Source: Alphaproteobacteria bacterium
GTDB lineage: Bacteria > Pseudomonadota > Alphaproteobacteria > Sphingomonadales > Emcibacteraceae
Assembly (NCBI GenBank): GCA_013152755.1
Contig: JAADFR010000165.1
Location: 1 to 59,051, forward strand
DNA length: 59,051 nucleotides
Reading direction: 5' to 3'
Shown: positions 32,745-40,863 of the stretch, piece after piece
Layout: every line of letters starts with the position of its first letter
How positions within the stretch are numbered: the stretch's first letter is position 1
Notes under the pieces: model-generated
What the model was told of the DNA's origin: nothing
Database searches by the model: none
What the model saw: only the letters and a program-made list of their open reading frames with translations
Translations under genes and position numbers: made by a program

Positions 32745-32830
32745 AAAATACTCACTATCCCGGTATTGTTATATAGATTTCATAGTCTCTACTTTAAGAT
32801 GAAAATATGAGAAAAAAATTAATATAGATC

Positions 32831-32853
32831 AATTAATTAATTAATTTAATTAA
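32831..32853. repeat. AATT/TTAA low-complexity tract
   Basis: A short run of repeated AATTAATT units in the 248-base, AT-rich gap between the PAS protein and the DUF1499 protein. It probably only marks the AT-rich promoter region; no other motif was recognised in this gap. Confidence 0.55.
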
Positions 32854-32992
32854 GGCCTAATAGTATTAACTGCTGTCGTTAAATGTCAAGGGTAATCGCG
32901 CGCGTGTAGTCGTTGGCATTGTTAAATATATAAAAATTCAGTATCATTGAATTAATTTCATTAAAACAATAATACAGCAAGGGGCATTTATT

Positions 32993-33742
32993 ATGAGCAT
33001 GGGCCAGAAAAAAATATTTATCGGCGCGCGTATTCTTTGGGCTTTGGCCCTGTTACTTCTTTTGATCGTGATAGCAGGCGGTCCGGGCGTTCATTTGGGG
33101 CTATGGTCGCCGTTAGACGGATTCATACTATCCATGAGGGCCGGGTTCATGGGCGGCCTTGCCTTGGCCATATTAGCCCTGATTATTATTATAATGATTG
33201 CGGTGAAGAAAAAGGCCGGGATGGGCAAGGCTATTTTGTCCCTTTTGATCGGGTTGATCCTTGCTGCACCCGTTGGTTATCTGCGGCTTTCAGGCGGTGG
33301 CGGGGTGCCGCCCATCCATGATATTGCTACGGATACGGCGAACCCGCTGGTATTTATGGCCCTTGTGGGCAAACGGGGGGAGGGTGCGAACAGCATAACC
33401 TACGCTGGGGCGGAACTCGCGGCGCAGCAGAAACAGTCCTATCCGGATGTGGGGCCATTATTGGTGGACGGTGATCCGGACAAGGCCTTTTCCCGCAGTC
33501 TGGATGTGGCCCGTGATATGGGGTGGGATATAACGGGTGTTGATGCCAAGGCGCGTCGTTTTGAGGCTACGGATCACTCGTTCTGGTTTAATTTTGCCGA
33601 TGATATCGTTGTGGCTGTAACCGCAACAGATGCCGGTAGCCGGATTGATTTACGCAGTGTATCGCGTGTGGGGCGTAGTGACCTTGGCGTAAATGCTAAG
33701 CGGATTATGGCCTTTCAGAAGAATTATACGGCCACACCTTAA
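32993..33742 (+). CDS. DUF1499 domain membrane protein
   Basis: This 249-residue protein has three N-terminal transmembrane segments (about residues 12-30, 48-68 and 78-95) followed by an extracytoplasmic or cytoplasmic DUF1499 domain (about 105-245). That domain is recognisable from DIATDTANPLVF, the DKAFSRSLDVARDMGWDI segment and FADDIVVAVTATDAGSRIDLRSVSR. The family has no established function. AAGGGG precedes the ATG at a suitable distance. The acyl-CoA dehydrogenase gene starts 17 bases downstream and may be co-transcribed. Confidence 0.87.
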   Translation: MSMGQKKIFIGARILWALALLLLLIVIAGGPGVHLGLWSPLDGFILSMRAGFMGGLALAILALIIIIMIAVKKKAGMGKAILSLLIGLILAAPVGYLRLSGGGGVPPIHDIATDTANPLVFMALVGKRGEGANSITYAGAELAAQQKQSYPDVGPLLVDGDPDKAFSRSLDVARDMGWDITGVDAKARRFEATDHSFWFNFADDIVVAVTATDAGSRIDLRSVSRVGRSDLGVNAKRIMAFQKNYTATP

Positions 33743-33759
33743 ACGGGAAAAATAATATC

Positions 33760-35556
33760 ATGTCTATGATTGTAAATCGTCGGGATCTGGATTTCCTGAT
33801 GTATGAGATGTTTGACCTCGACCGGCTTCTGACGACAGAACGTTACGGCGATTATGACCGGGAGGTGGTGACGGCCGTTCTTGATACGGCACAGGCCATT
33901 GCCGAGGATAAATATCTGCCCTGTGCGGCGGAACTTGATGCCAATGAGCCTACATTTGACGGCAAAGACGTTCATATCATGCCGGAGGTTAAGGCCGCTC
34001 TTGAGGCCTACGCCGAGGCCGGTTTCTTTTCAGCCTCATTTGACGAAGCGGTTGGCGGTATGCAGATGCCCTTCATGGTCAGTTCCGCCCTTGGCGGTAT
34101 TTTTACCTGTGCCAATATGGGCATTGCAAGCTATGCTTTCCTGACACAGGCCAATGCGGGTATGCTGGCGGCTCTTGGCACGGCCTCTCAAAAGGATATG
34201 TTCCTCGGGCCCATGTTAGCGGGCCGCTGGTTTGGCACCATGTGCCTGTCCGAGCCACAGGCTGGGTCATCCCTGTCGGATATTCGCACCAAAGCGGTGG
34301 CGGACGGCGATGGGCGTTATCTGATCAGTGGCACAAAGATGTGGATTTCTGGCGGTGATCAAAATATTTCCGAGAATATTATCCATATGGTATTGGCGCG
34401 GATCCCGGGCGGCCCGCCGGGAGTCAAGGGGTTGTCCCTGTTTATCGTGCCAAAATACCGGGTCAATGAAGATGGCACCCTTGGCGCAGATAATAATATT
34501 GCTCTTGCCGGGCTTAATCACAAGATGGGTCATCGGGGGACCACCAATTGTCTGTTGAATTTTGGGGAGAGCGGGGACTGCCACGGCACATTGATTGGCG
34601 AGCCGCATCGGGGCCTGTCCTATATGTTCCATATGATGAATGAGGCCCGCACCGGGGTTGGTTACGGGGCTGTCATGTCTGGCCTTGCCGGGTATCTCTA
34701 TTCGCTGGATTATGCTCGCCACCGCCCCCAAGGCCGCCATCCCCATGAAAAAGACCCGGTGACGCCGCAGGTCATGATCATTGAACATGCAGATGTTAAA
34801 CGGATGCTGATGGCGCAGAAGGCTTATGTGGAAGGCGGTCTGTCTCTGGTGACCTATTGCGCGGGGTTGATTGACGCCCAGGCGGTGACGGATGATCCAG
34901 CAGAGCAAGGCCGTCTCGGTTTATTGCTGGATATTCTGACCCCTATTGCAAAATCATGGCCATCGGAATACTGCCTCGAAGCCAATAAACACGCCATCCA
35001 GATTTTGGGCGGATATGGCTATACCCGGGAATATCCGGTGGAGCGTTTTTACCGGGATAACCGGCTTAACCATATCCATGAAGGCACCCATGCCATCCAC
35101 GGAATAGACCTGTTGGGGCGGAAGGTGCGCATGCGGGAGGGGGCGGCCCTGGAGGCGCTGGAACGGGAGGTTCGGCAAACCATTGATCAGGCGCGTGAGG
35201 TCGCAGGCTTGTCCGGTTACGCCCGTGAACTTGGGTCGGCCTTTGATATGTTGCGGGATACGGCGGGCAGGGTGGCGCAGACCAAAAATGTCAACCTGAT
35301 GCTGGCCAATGCGACGGCTTATCTGGATGCTTTTGGTCATGTTGTGGTGGCTTGGCTGTGGTTGCAACAAGCACAGGCGGCCCTGAAAGGGTTGGCGGGC
35401 AATGGGGGGGAGCAGGATTTCTATAACGGTAAACTGGCCGCCTGTCAGTATTTTTTCCGTTATGAATTACCGACCGTTGACAGCCGTTTTGCTTTGGTGG
35501 CGTCCCTCGATGATACTTGTCTGATGGCATCGCCAGAACAATTTATCGGTCAGTGA
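33760..35556 (+). CDS. Acyl-CoA dehydrogenase, DmdC-like
   Basis: This 598-residue FAD enzyme is of the long acyl-CoA dehydrogenase type. Acyl-CoA dehydrogenase signatures MCLSEPQAGSSLSDI (about 158-172) and ILGGYGYTREYPVERFYRD (about 411-429) are visible. The expected catalytic glutamate is in HEGTHAIHGIDLLGRK (about 435-450). The last 130 residues form the extra C-terminal domain found in 3-methylmercaptopropionyl-CoA dehydrogenase (DmdC) and related enzymes. DmdC acts in DMSP demethylation in marine bacteria, but no other dmd genes are seen and many paralogues with other substrates exist, so the substrate stays open. Confidence 0.88.
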   Translation: MSMIVNRRDLDFLMYEMFDLDRLLTTERYGDYDREVVTAVLDTAQAIAEDKYLPCAAELDANEPTFDGKDVHIMPEVKAALEAYAEAGFFSASFDEAVGGMQMPFMVSSALGGIFTCANMGIASYAFLTQANAGMLAALGTASQKDMFLGPMLAGRWFGTMCLSEPQAGSSLSDIRTKAVADGDGRYLISGTKMWISGGDQNISENIIHMVLARIPGGPPGVKGLSLFIVPKYRVNEDGTLGADNNIALAGLNHKMGHRGTTNCLLNFGESGDCHGTLIGEPHRGLSYMFHMMNEARTGVGYGAVMSGLAGYLYSLDYARHRPQGRHPHEKDPVTPQVMIIEHADVKRMLMAQKAYVEGGLSLVTYCAGLIDAQAVTDDPAEQGRLGLLLDILTPIAKSWPSEYCLEANKHAIQILGGYGYTREYPVERFYRDNRLNHIHEGTHAIHGIDLLGRKVRMREGAALEALEREVRQTIDQAREVAGLSGYARELGSAFDMLRDTAGRVAQTKNVNLMLANATAYLDAFGHVVVAWLWLQQAQAALKGLAGNGGEQDFYNGKLAACQYFFRYELPTVDSRFALVASLDDTCLMASPEQFIGQ

Positions 35557-35592
35557 CCAAAACCTGCCTACTAACTGAAACCCTAAAAATTA

Positions 35593-35680
35593 ATGTTATG
35601 CTGAACTTGTTTCAGCATCCACCTGTCCACCTTTGTGTTGGTTGAAACATGGATCCTGAACTGAATTCAGGGTTACGATC
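35593..35680. repeat. Interspersed palindromic repeat element
   Basis: Two hairpins lie about 40 bases apart. ATGCTGAA (35598-35605) pairs with TTCAGCAT (35611-35618), and CCTGAA (35655-35660) pairs with TTCAGG (35666-35671). The form, a CTGAACTTGTTTCAGCATCC half and a mirrored CCTGAA..TTCAGGGT half, resembles an intergenic palindromic repeat I have seen in many alphaproteobacterial genomes. It sits between two convergent genes, where it may also act as a terminator. Copy number here is one. Confidence 0.65.
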
Positions 35681-35697
35681 TTGGGGCAATGTGGGGG

Positions 35698-36666
35698 CTA
35701 TTTTTTGTGTTTTTTGGCAATTTTACGGACTAGATTTTCCGGGACGCCGGGGCGGCTCCAGGGGCAAACGGCGAGACAAATAGCGCAGCCCATATTTTCG
35801 TTAAAAAAGGGCAGGCATTTATCGAAATTTACATACCATTTCGTCACACCACGCACCATCTGTTTGGCGGAACCAATGGCATCCGGTGGGCAGGCATTCT
35901 CACAGGCTTTGCACTTCATACAAAAGTCATCCACATGAAAGATGTCAGCCTCGTCCGTAATCAGGGGTAAATCGGTTACCACGGCGGCCAGCCGCAGGGT
36001 TGATCCAAAATCCCGATTGATGATGGAACCATGCTTGCCCAGCTCTCCAAAGCCACAGGCCAACGCCGGGGGGATCAGAAGAATGGGCACATTACCGGAC
36101 CCGCCAAAAGAGGTGGCCTCCCAGCCTTGGGCATGAATCCATCTGGTCAAAGCCCTTGAAACCCGATGCCCCCGATCATATTGGCGGATGACCTCCACCG
36201 CCGCCGGGATGTCGGGTGCGGTTTTTAATTCCTCGTAATCCATGGCAACCGCCACCATAATCACAGTCTTTTGCGGTACATCAAAGGTTTCGATAACCCA
36301 TTCAGGGCGCATTCTGGTGATGCCGACAATATCCGCCCCGTTTTCCTTGCCGATTTTCTTGATCAGGGAAGTCCATTCTTCGGCAGGCCTTTCCTGCTGG
36401 ACAGGGGCAACCGGGGGGATTTCCATGGCCATCGTCTCGGCCCTGTGTTGTTGGACGGCCTTCATGCGCTCATCATCGGGGACCTGTGCATAAAACCACG
36501 TCATCAATGGGCCGAAAGGGGTTAATTCAGGTGCCTGCCAGTAAATTGGTGATGATCGCCGAACCTCTGTTTCCCCCAGACCATTTATATCATTGCCTGA
36601 AACATCCGGCATCAAGGCCATTTGTTCTGGGTTGGGGATAAATTCTGTTTTTGGACTTTTGGGCAT
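35698..36666 (-). CDS. Reductive-dehalogenase/QueG-like double [4Fe-4S] protein
   Basis: This 322-residue protein has two ferredoxin motifs near the C-terminus: Cys249/252/255/259 (FCMKCKACENACP) and Cys284 with Cys294/297/301 (NMGCAICLAVCPW). The preceding IPPALACGFGELGKHGSIINRDFGSTLRLAAVVTDLPL-like region (about 199-235) resembles the cobamide-binding core of reductive dehalogenases and, more distantly, epoxyqueuosine reductase. It lacks a Tat signal and is shorter than classical RdhA proteins. The QueG HEAT-repeat tail is absent. Substrate and cofactor are not proven. It is a single gene with an AGGAA ribosome site. Confidence 0.75.
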   Translation of the reverse strand: MPKSPKTEFIPNPEQMALMPDVSGNDINGLGETEVRRSSPIYWQAPELTPFGPLMTWFYAQVPDDERMKAVQQHRAETMAMEIPPVAPVQQERPAEEWTSLIKKIGKENGADIVGITRMRPEWVIETFDVPQKTVIMVAVAMDYEELKTAPDIPAAVEVIRQYDRGHRVSRALTRWIHAQGWEATSFGGSGNVPILLIPPALACGFGELGKHGSIINRDFGSTLRLAAVVTDLPLITDEADIFHVDDFCMKCKACENACPPDAIGSAKQMVRGVTKWYVNFDKCLPFFNENMGCAICLAVCPWSRPGVPENLVRKIAKKHKK

Positions 36667-36870
36667 ATTTCATTCCTGTAGGAGTGAGTTTACGCCTTGG
36701 CAGATGAGAAATCAACTAATGGCAGGTATATGAGGATTGAAAATGGCGGGTTATTACTTTTTAGTCAGGTTTTTTGTTTTTTATTAACCCAAAATGGTTA
36801 TTATCTGATAGATTGCATTGGATTGGCTTTATTCTATTTAGTTCAGCATATGTTCAAAGGTGCGTAAAAA

Positions 36871-37329
36871 TTGAATGATCAAATTTTGACAGCGTTAGAC
36901 CCGCAAAGTTTCACATCAGATAAACAGCGTGATTTATATGCCTATTGGTTAAAGATTAAAGGTGATCTTTTGATGCCATGCCGCAAGGATTTAAATCCTA
37001 CGGATATTCCCCATTTATTGTCCGCGATCTGGATGGCGGATGTAATTGATGGTGATGAAGTGAATTTCAAGGTGCGTTTGTTCGGTACTGATCTGGTGCG
37101 GGCCTTTAAGCGCGAAGGTACAAGCATGGAACTGGATGAATTTTCTTTCACCGGGGATATTATTGAACGCTTTACCAATCTGGTCCAGACAAGACAGCCT
37201 TATTATCTTGAATGTGAATTTCCAACAGAGTCTGATGATTTCAATTTCTATTCAACACTGACCTTGCCCATGTCCAGTGATAATGAGAATGTAGACATCA
37301 TTATTTCCGCACTGGATTTCTACGAATAA
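36871..37329 (+). CDS. PAS_5-type PAS domain protein (second copy)
   Basis: This 152-residue protein is similar in design to the one at 32265-32744: YAYWLKIKGDLLMPCRKDLNPTDI (about 23-46) and VNFKVRLFGTDLVRAFKREGT (about 65-85) match the family. It starts with TTG; AAAGG lies about ten bases upstream, and the nearby ATG is in another frame that stops at once. It has no effector domain. It is convergent with uppP, with one base between the stops. The role is unknown. Confidence 0.8.
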   Translation: MNDQILTALDPQSFTSDKQRDLYAYWLKIKGDLLMPCRKDLNPTDIPHLLSAIWMADVIDGDEVNFKVRLFGTDLVRAFKREGTSMELDEFSFTGDIIERFTNLVQTRQPYYLECEFPTESDDFNFYSTLTLPMSSDNENVDIIISALDFYE

Positions 37330-37330
37330 T

Positions 37331-38140
37331 TCAGGCGTACACCATCCCAAGCAGAATAACCCCCAATATTACCCGGTAAATGACAAAGGGTGTCATGCTG
37401 GATTTCTCCAACCATTTCATCAGTCCGGCAATGGCCAACAGGGCCATGACAAAGGACAGGCCCGCGCCAAGAAATATATCTGTGCCAAGGGCCACATTTT
37501 CACTTTTGACCAGCTTTAATCCTTCGATAGCCCCCGCCGCCAGAATGGTCGGAATGGACATAAGCATGGAAAAGCGGGCGGCTTCCGTACGGCTGAAGCC
37601 CAGACCCCGGGCCGCTGTCATGGTAATGCCGGATCGGCTGACACCGGGGATGATGGCGAGAACCTGAGCAAAGCCGATGAGGATGGCCTGACCATAACGC
37701 ATGTCGGATATTTTCCGGGAAACTTCAGATTTCTCATCCAGAATATAGAGGAGAATACCGAAAATAATGCTGGTCCAGCCAATGATTTCCAGCGTGCGCC
37801 AGGCCTCGTTCCATCCCATTTTTGAGACCAGACCGCCGATGATAACCACCGGAATGGTGGATAGGACAATAGCGATCATCAGCCGCCTGTCCGTCTGATC
37901 CGGGTTTTTATGAAAGGTGATCATTTGCCAGAAAGCGACCATCATGCGTATCACATCGGCCCGAAAAAAGACTATAACCGCCATCAGGGTGCCCACATGA
38001 ACCCCCACATCCATCATTAAGCCCTGATCCGGCCAGTCGGTCAGCGCCGGCACCAGAATCAGATGGCCCGATGAGCTGATGGGCAGAAATTCGGTGATCC
38101 CCTGAACAATGGCGAGGATGATGATTTGTAATAACGTCAC
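37331..38140 (-). CDS. uppP: Undecaprenyl-diphosphatase
   Basis: This 269-residue membrane enzyme recycles the lipid carrier for peptidoglycan synthesis by dephosphorylating undecaprenyl diphosphate. The signatures are clear: QGITEFLPISSSGHL (about 14-28) with the catalytic glutamate and serines, and IIPGVSRSGITMT (about 162-174). About eight hydrophobic segments. It starts with GTG preceded by AGAGG. The PepSY gene in the same direction ends 15 bases upstream, so it could be read through from the porin operon. Confidence 0.95.
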   Translation of the reverse strand: MTLLQIIILAIVQGITEFLPISSSGHLILVPALTDWPDQGLMMDVGVHVGTLMAVIVFFRADVIRMMVAFWQMITFHKNPDQTDRRLMIAIVLSTIPVVIIGGLVSKMGWNEAWRTLEIIGWTSIIFGILLYILDEKSEVSRKISDMRYGQAILIGFAQVLAIIPGVSRSGITMTAARGLGFSRTEAARFSMLMSIPTILAAGAIEGLKLVKSENVALGTDIFLGAGLSFVMALLAIAGLMKWLEKSSMTPFVIYRVILGVILLGMVYA

Positions 38141-38155
38141 GGCGGCCTCTTGTAA

Positions 38156-38926
38156 TTATTTTCTTTTTTGACTGTCCCGGTCACGACGTCTGTGCTTCAT
38201 GAGTCCGGTAAGTCCCAAGAATATAAGGCTTATGGCCGCCAAGTCCATAAGATAAGGGCCCCATGACCCTAAAATATGCCCGGAATGAATATCAAGGATC
38301 AGACGGGACAGGGAAATGCCCTGTCCCTGAAAATCCAACATGATCTTTTCCGTGATCTGTCCGGGGGCCTTTTGCGTCTTTGAGCTGTGGGTCAGGCGGT
38401 TCGGGGCCGGGGTCCATGACATATAATCATCGGGAGAGATGTAATATCCGTCTGTTGTATCTATCTGGACCAAACCGTTTCCTGTCGGGCCAATAGCAGT
38501 TATTGAGCCGGGTAGGGATGTGCTGTCCAGGCGCTCCACAAGGGTGCCATCTTGCTGAAACAGGGTAAGGCTATCTTTACTGGCCACAAGGATTAGGCCA
38601 TCTGCAAAGGCTGCACCGATCAGACGATCCAAATTCTGATCTATTAGATTGCCGTTCAGATAGAGCCGTCCCTCAAGCCAGCCCAGCCAATGGTCACCGG
38701 TTTTGAAAAATATGGGCTCTTCCGAGGGAGCCATTCCGTAAAGACTGGTGACAAGGCTGTTCTTGACCGTGATTTGGGTGAGGCCGAGTTTTTCGGTCCG
38801 GTTCAGGATCAGCCCGGTGATGCTCAGGATAAAGACAAGAAATATGGAGCCATAACCAACCCATCTGTGCCACCTCCGGATTGTTTTTTGCATTATCCGG
38901 TTATTATTTTTCTTTTGACGGGTCAT
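38156..38926 (-). CDS. PepSY-type transmembrane protein
   Basis: This 256-residue protein has one transmembrane segment after RRWHRWVGYGSIFLVFILS (His20), a large periplasmic part (about 45-220), and a second transmembrane segment near the C-terminus preceded by LILDIHSGHILGSWGP. This is the design of short PepSY_TM (PiuB-like) proteins, where histidines may ligate haem and which are linked to ferric-siderophore reduction. Its start overlaps the end of the FMN-binding protein gene by 23 bases, so the two are translationally coupled. A role as inner-membrane electron carrier is inferred. Confidence 0.78.
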   Translation of the reverse strand: MTRQKKNNNRIMQKTIRRWHRWVGYGSIFLVFILSITGLILNRTEKLGLTQITVKNSLVTSLYGMAPSEEPIFFKTGDHWLGWLEGRLYLNGNLIDQNLDRLIGAAFADGLILVASKDSLTLFQQDGTLVERLDSTSLPGSITAIGPTGNGLVQIDTTDGYYISPDDYMSWTPAPNRLTHSSKTQKAPGQITEKIMLDFQGQGISLSRLILDIHSGHILGSWGPYLMDLAAISLIFLGLTGLMKHRRRDRDSQKRK

Positions 38927-39455
38927 CTTTTTCCATAAGTTTGCTGTTTAAATAGAGGGCCAGGCGGCTGGCCTTTTTCATGGCGTTGGAGGACATGGTG
39001 GCCCCGGATATGCCGTTGATGGGTTTGGACAGGCGCAGTTTTTCGGTCAGGAAAATTTGGTCAAATTGATTTTTAAAAGCCGGAAACCGGATTTCTGACC
39101 CCCGGCTTTCCCGGAATGTCAAAACGGTCAGGTCAATGATTCTGCCGTCTTCGATGGTGATGCCGGTGGTGATGGGCATGGTTCTGCCCACCACATTTAA
39201 AATCCATACGGTACGATTGCCCTGCTGGTAATAGCGATAGCGCAGGGGAAAGACTTTTTTCCGCAGTATCCTTGTAATCTGTGGCTTTAAATCTCTCGTC
39301 ACCCATATGATGCCCGGCTTGTCCGGCCTCGCGCCCAAGGCCGCCACGATATAGTCGGTGGCTTTCAGGTAGCTTTCCTCTATGGCCGTCACCTTTGCCA
39401 TTGCCGGTGACAGAAACAGAACCATGAAAAATATGGATATGAACAATCGTCTCAT
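38904..39455 (-). CDS. Exported FMN-binding (flavinylated) protein
   Basis: This 183-residue protein has an N-terminal signal peptide (cleavage near SPAMA, residue 20) and an FMN_bind domain. The covalent FMN site is visible as ISGATMSSNAM, with Thr153 the expected flavinylated residue (SGAT motif). ApbE-type enzymes attach FMN to such a threonine; an apbE gene is divergently encoded at 40864. The protein should sit in the periplasm and move electrons between the PepSY membrane partner and an acceptor. The porin gene ends 12 bases upstream. Confidence 0.88.
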   Translation of the reverse strand: MRRLFISIFFMVLFLSPAMAKVTAIEESYLKATDYIVAALGARPDKPGIIWVTRDLKPQITRILRKKVFPLRYRYYQQGNRTVWILNVVGRTMPITTGITIEDGRIIDLTVLTFRESRGSEIRFPAFKNQFDQIFLTEKLRLSKPINGISGATMSSNAMKKASRLALYLNSKLMEKDDPSKEK

Positions 39456-39467
39456 TTCAGAATGGTC

Positions 39468-40733
39468 CTAGAATTGTAACCCAAGCCCAAGATTAACCCG
39501 ATTATCTTCCTGAAGGCTATTGGCAAAATTGTCAATCTGATAATCCAGCTTTAGTATAACATTCTCGTGAGGCCAATAGCTGACGCCGAGGGTGGTTTGG
39601 CGAAAGCTGCTGTCTATGTTATCCCCGGCCTCATTATCCCACAGGCTGTATCGGGCAAAGAAACCGATGGCATTATTTTCATCCAGTGTGATTTTATAAG
39701 AGGGTTCCACATACCAGCCGCGCTGTATATTCCGGCCAAGGAGCCGCGCTGTATCGGCCTGAACGTTCCACTGGGCATAGAGGGCGCGAAGACCGAAAGA
39801 CGTATTTTCGCTCACTGCGCGGTTGATTTCGGTATTGATCTCAAACAGGGTCGCTGTGGCTTTTTCGTCTATGCCGCCGCTCTGGGTTATATCATCCTGA
39901 TATTGGAAGCTGGCAGCAACCTTTACCCCGGGCAAGCCATGCCATTTCACCCGTGTAGTAACGGCGGTATTTTTCCACGGCGCGTTGCCAACCTGCTGGC
40001 GACCTTTACGTATTTTATAGCCATAGCCGGTGGTGTCCAGTCCGGAATGCATCATCACATCATAGCTGAAACTGTCATTCAAATTGCCGCTTAGCATCAC
40101 GCCGGCTTCACGCCATGTGGTCGGAATGATCTTGTTTTCGACACTGTTACGTTCTACCCCGTAAAATGTCGCTGGCTCATGGGTTTCATTTACGATGCCC
40201 ACGGGGACAAGCTGCATGCCCACACTGGCCCGGGTGCGTTCAGTCAGGTCAAACTCCATAAAGGCCTGTTCCATTTCAACGGCCCCGACCTGACCGCTAC
40301 CGGATATGGCATGTTCGACTTCCAGTTCGCTGTAAAAACGTATTTTATCGCTGAATTCATGACCGAGGAATATAACAAAACGATGCTGGTCGATTTGATC
40401 CTTTTTGCCGCCGTTATAATGGAGTTCAGCATAGCCGCCAACGGTTGTTGCCCCTGAACTGCCATGAGATGTCTCCAAACCACCCGAGAGGGCAACCTGA
40501 TCCAGTATTTCTCCCGTGGCTTCGATCTTCTTTTCGGTTTCCGCCACTTTTTCAGTGGTAATGCCGACGATAGTTTCCAGTTTTTTGATCTGTTCCTGTT
40601 GGTGCAGGATCATTTGCCACATTTCTGCCCGGGTGGGCATGTCTTGCAGGGGCGGGGTTTGAGCAATGGCTGTTGAAGCTGAAAGAACGAAGGACAGGCC
40701 AAAGATAAGGGGTGTATTCTTAAGGGTCATCAT
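39468..40733 (-). CDS. Outer-membrane porin-like protein with coiled-coil N-terminus
   Basis: This 421-residue protein has a signal peptide (ending near STAIAQ), then a predicted coiled coil of about residues 35-80 (MILHQQEQIKKLETIVG...). The barrel contains GGYAELHYN, many alternating strands, and ends in NLGLGLQF with the C-terminal Phe expected of outer-membrane barrels. The coiled coil resembles that of trimeric Opr-type porins. It is the first gene of the Fur-box-preceded group porin, FMN-binding protein, PepSY protein. Its cargo is unknown; iron-related transport is inferred from context. Confidence 0.82.
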   Translation of the reverse strand: MMTLKNTPLIFGLSFVLSASTAIAQTPPLQDMPTRAEMWQMILHQQEQIKKLETIVGITTEKVAETEKKIEATGEILDQVALSGGLETSHGSSGATTVGGYAELHYNGGKKDQIDQHRFVIFLGHEFSDKIRFYSELEVEHAISGSGQVGAVEMEQAFMEFDLTERTRASVGMQLVPVGIVNETHEPATFYGVERNSVENKIIPTTWREAGVMLSGNLNDSFSYDVMMHSGLDTTGYGYKIRKGRQQVGNAPWKNTAVTTRVKWHGLPGVKVAASFQYQDDITQSGGIDEKATATLFEINTEINRAVSENTSFGLRALYAQWNVQADTARLLGRNIQRGWYVEPSYKITLDENNAIGFFARYSLWDNEAGDNIDSSFRQTTLGVSYWPHENVILKLDYQIDNFANSLQEDNRVNLGLGLQF

Positions 40734-40758
40734 GTGTACTCTGTGTTAATTTTCAATA

Positions 40759-40779
40759 CTAATAATCATTCTCAATATT
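40759..40779. promoter_or_regulatory. Fur-like box 1
   Basis: On the minus strand this reads AATATTGAGAATGATTATTA, containing TGAGAATGATTATTA. That is a close match to classical Fur boxes built from GATAATGATTATC-type units. It is 26 bases before the porin start and 85 before apbE, suitable for repressing both in iron-replete cells. Confidence 0.65.
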
Positions 40780-40802
40780 ATTAATTAATATTAGCTATCA
40801 CA

Positions 40803-40822
40803 AATGATTTGCATTATCAATA
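40803..40822. promoter_or_regulatory. Fur-like box 2
   Basis: AATGATTTGCATTATCAAT resembles the 7-1-7 Fur pattern with TGAT and ATTATCA halves, though less well than box 1. It lies in the same divergent promoter region, 42 bases before apbE. Confidence 0.45.
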
Positions 40823-40863
40823 TTAAAAACATAATATTGTGACAATGATCACCCAATGAATTA

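Noticed and set aside
33760-35556. Assignment as true DmdC of the DMSP demethylation pathway
   Set aside because: The architecture fits, but no dmdA, dmdB or dmdD neighbours exist and many paralogues share this form, so only DmdC-like is claimed.
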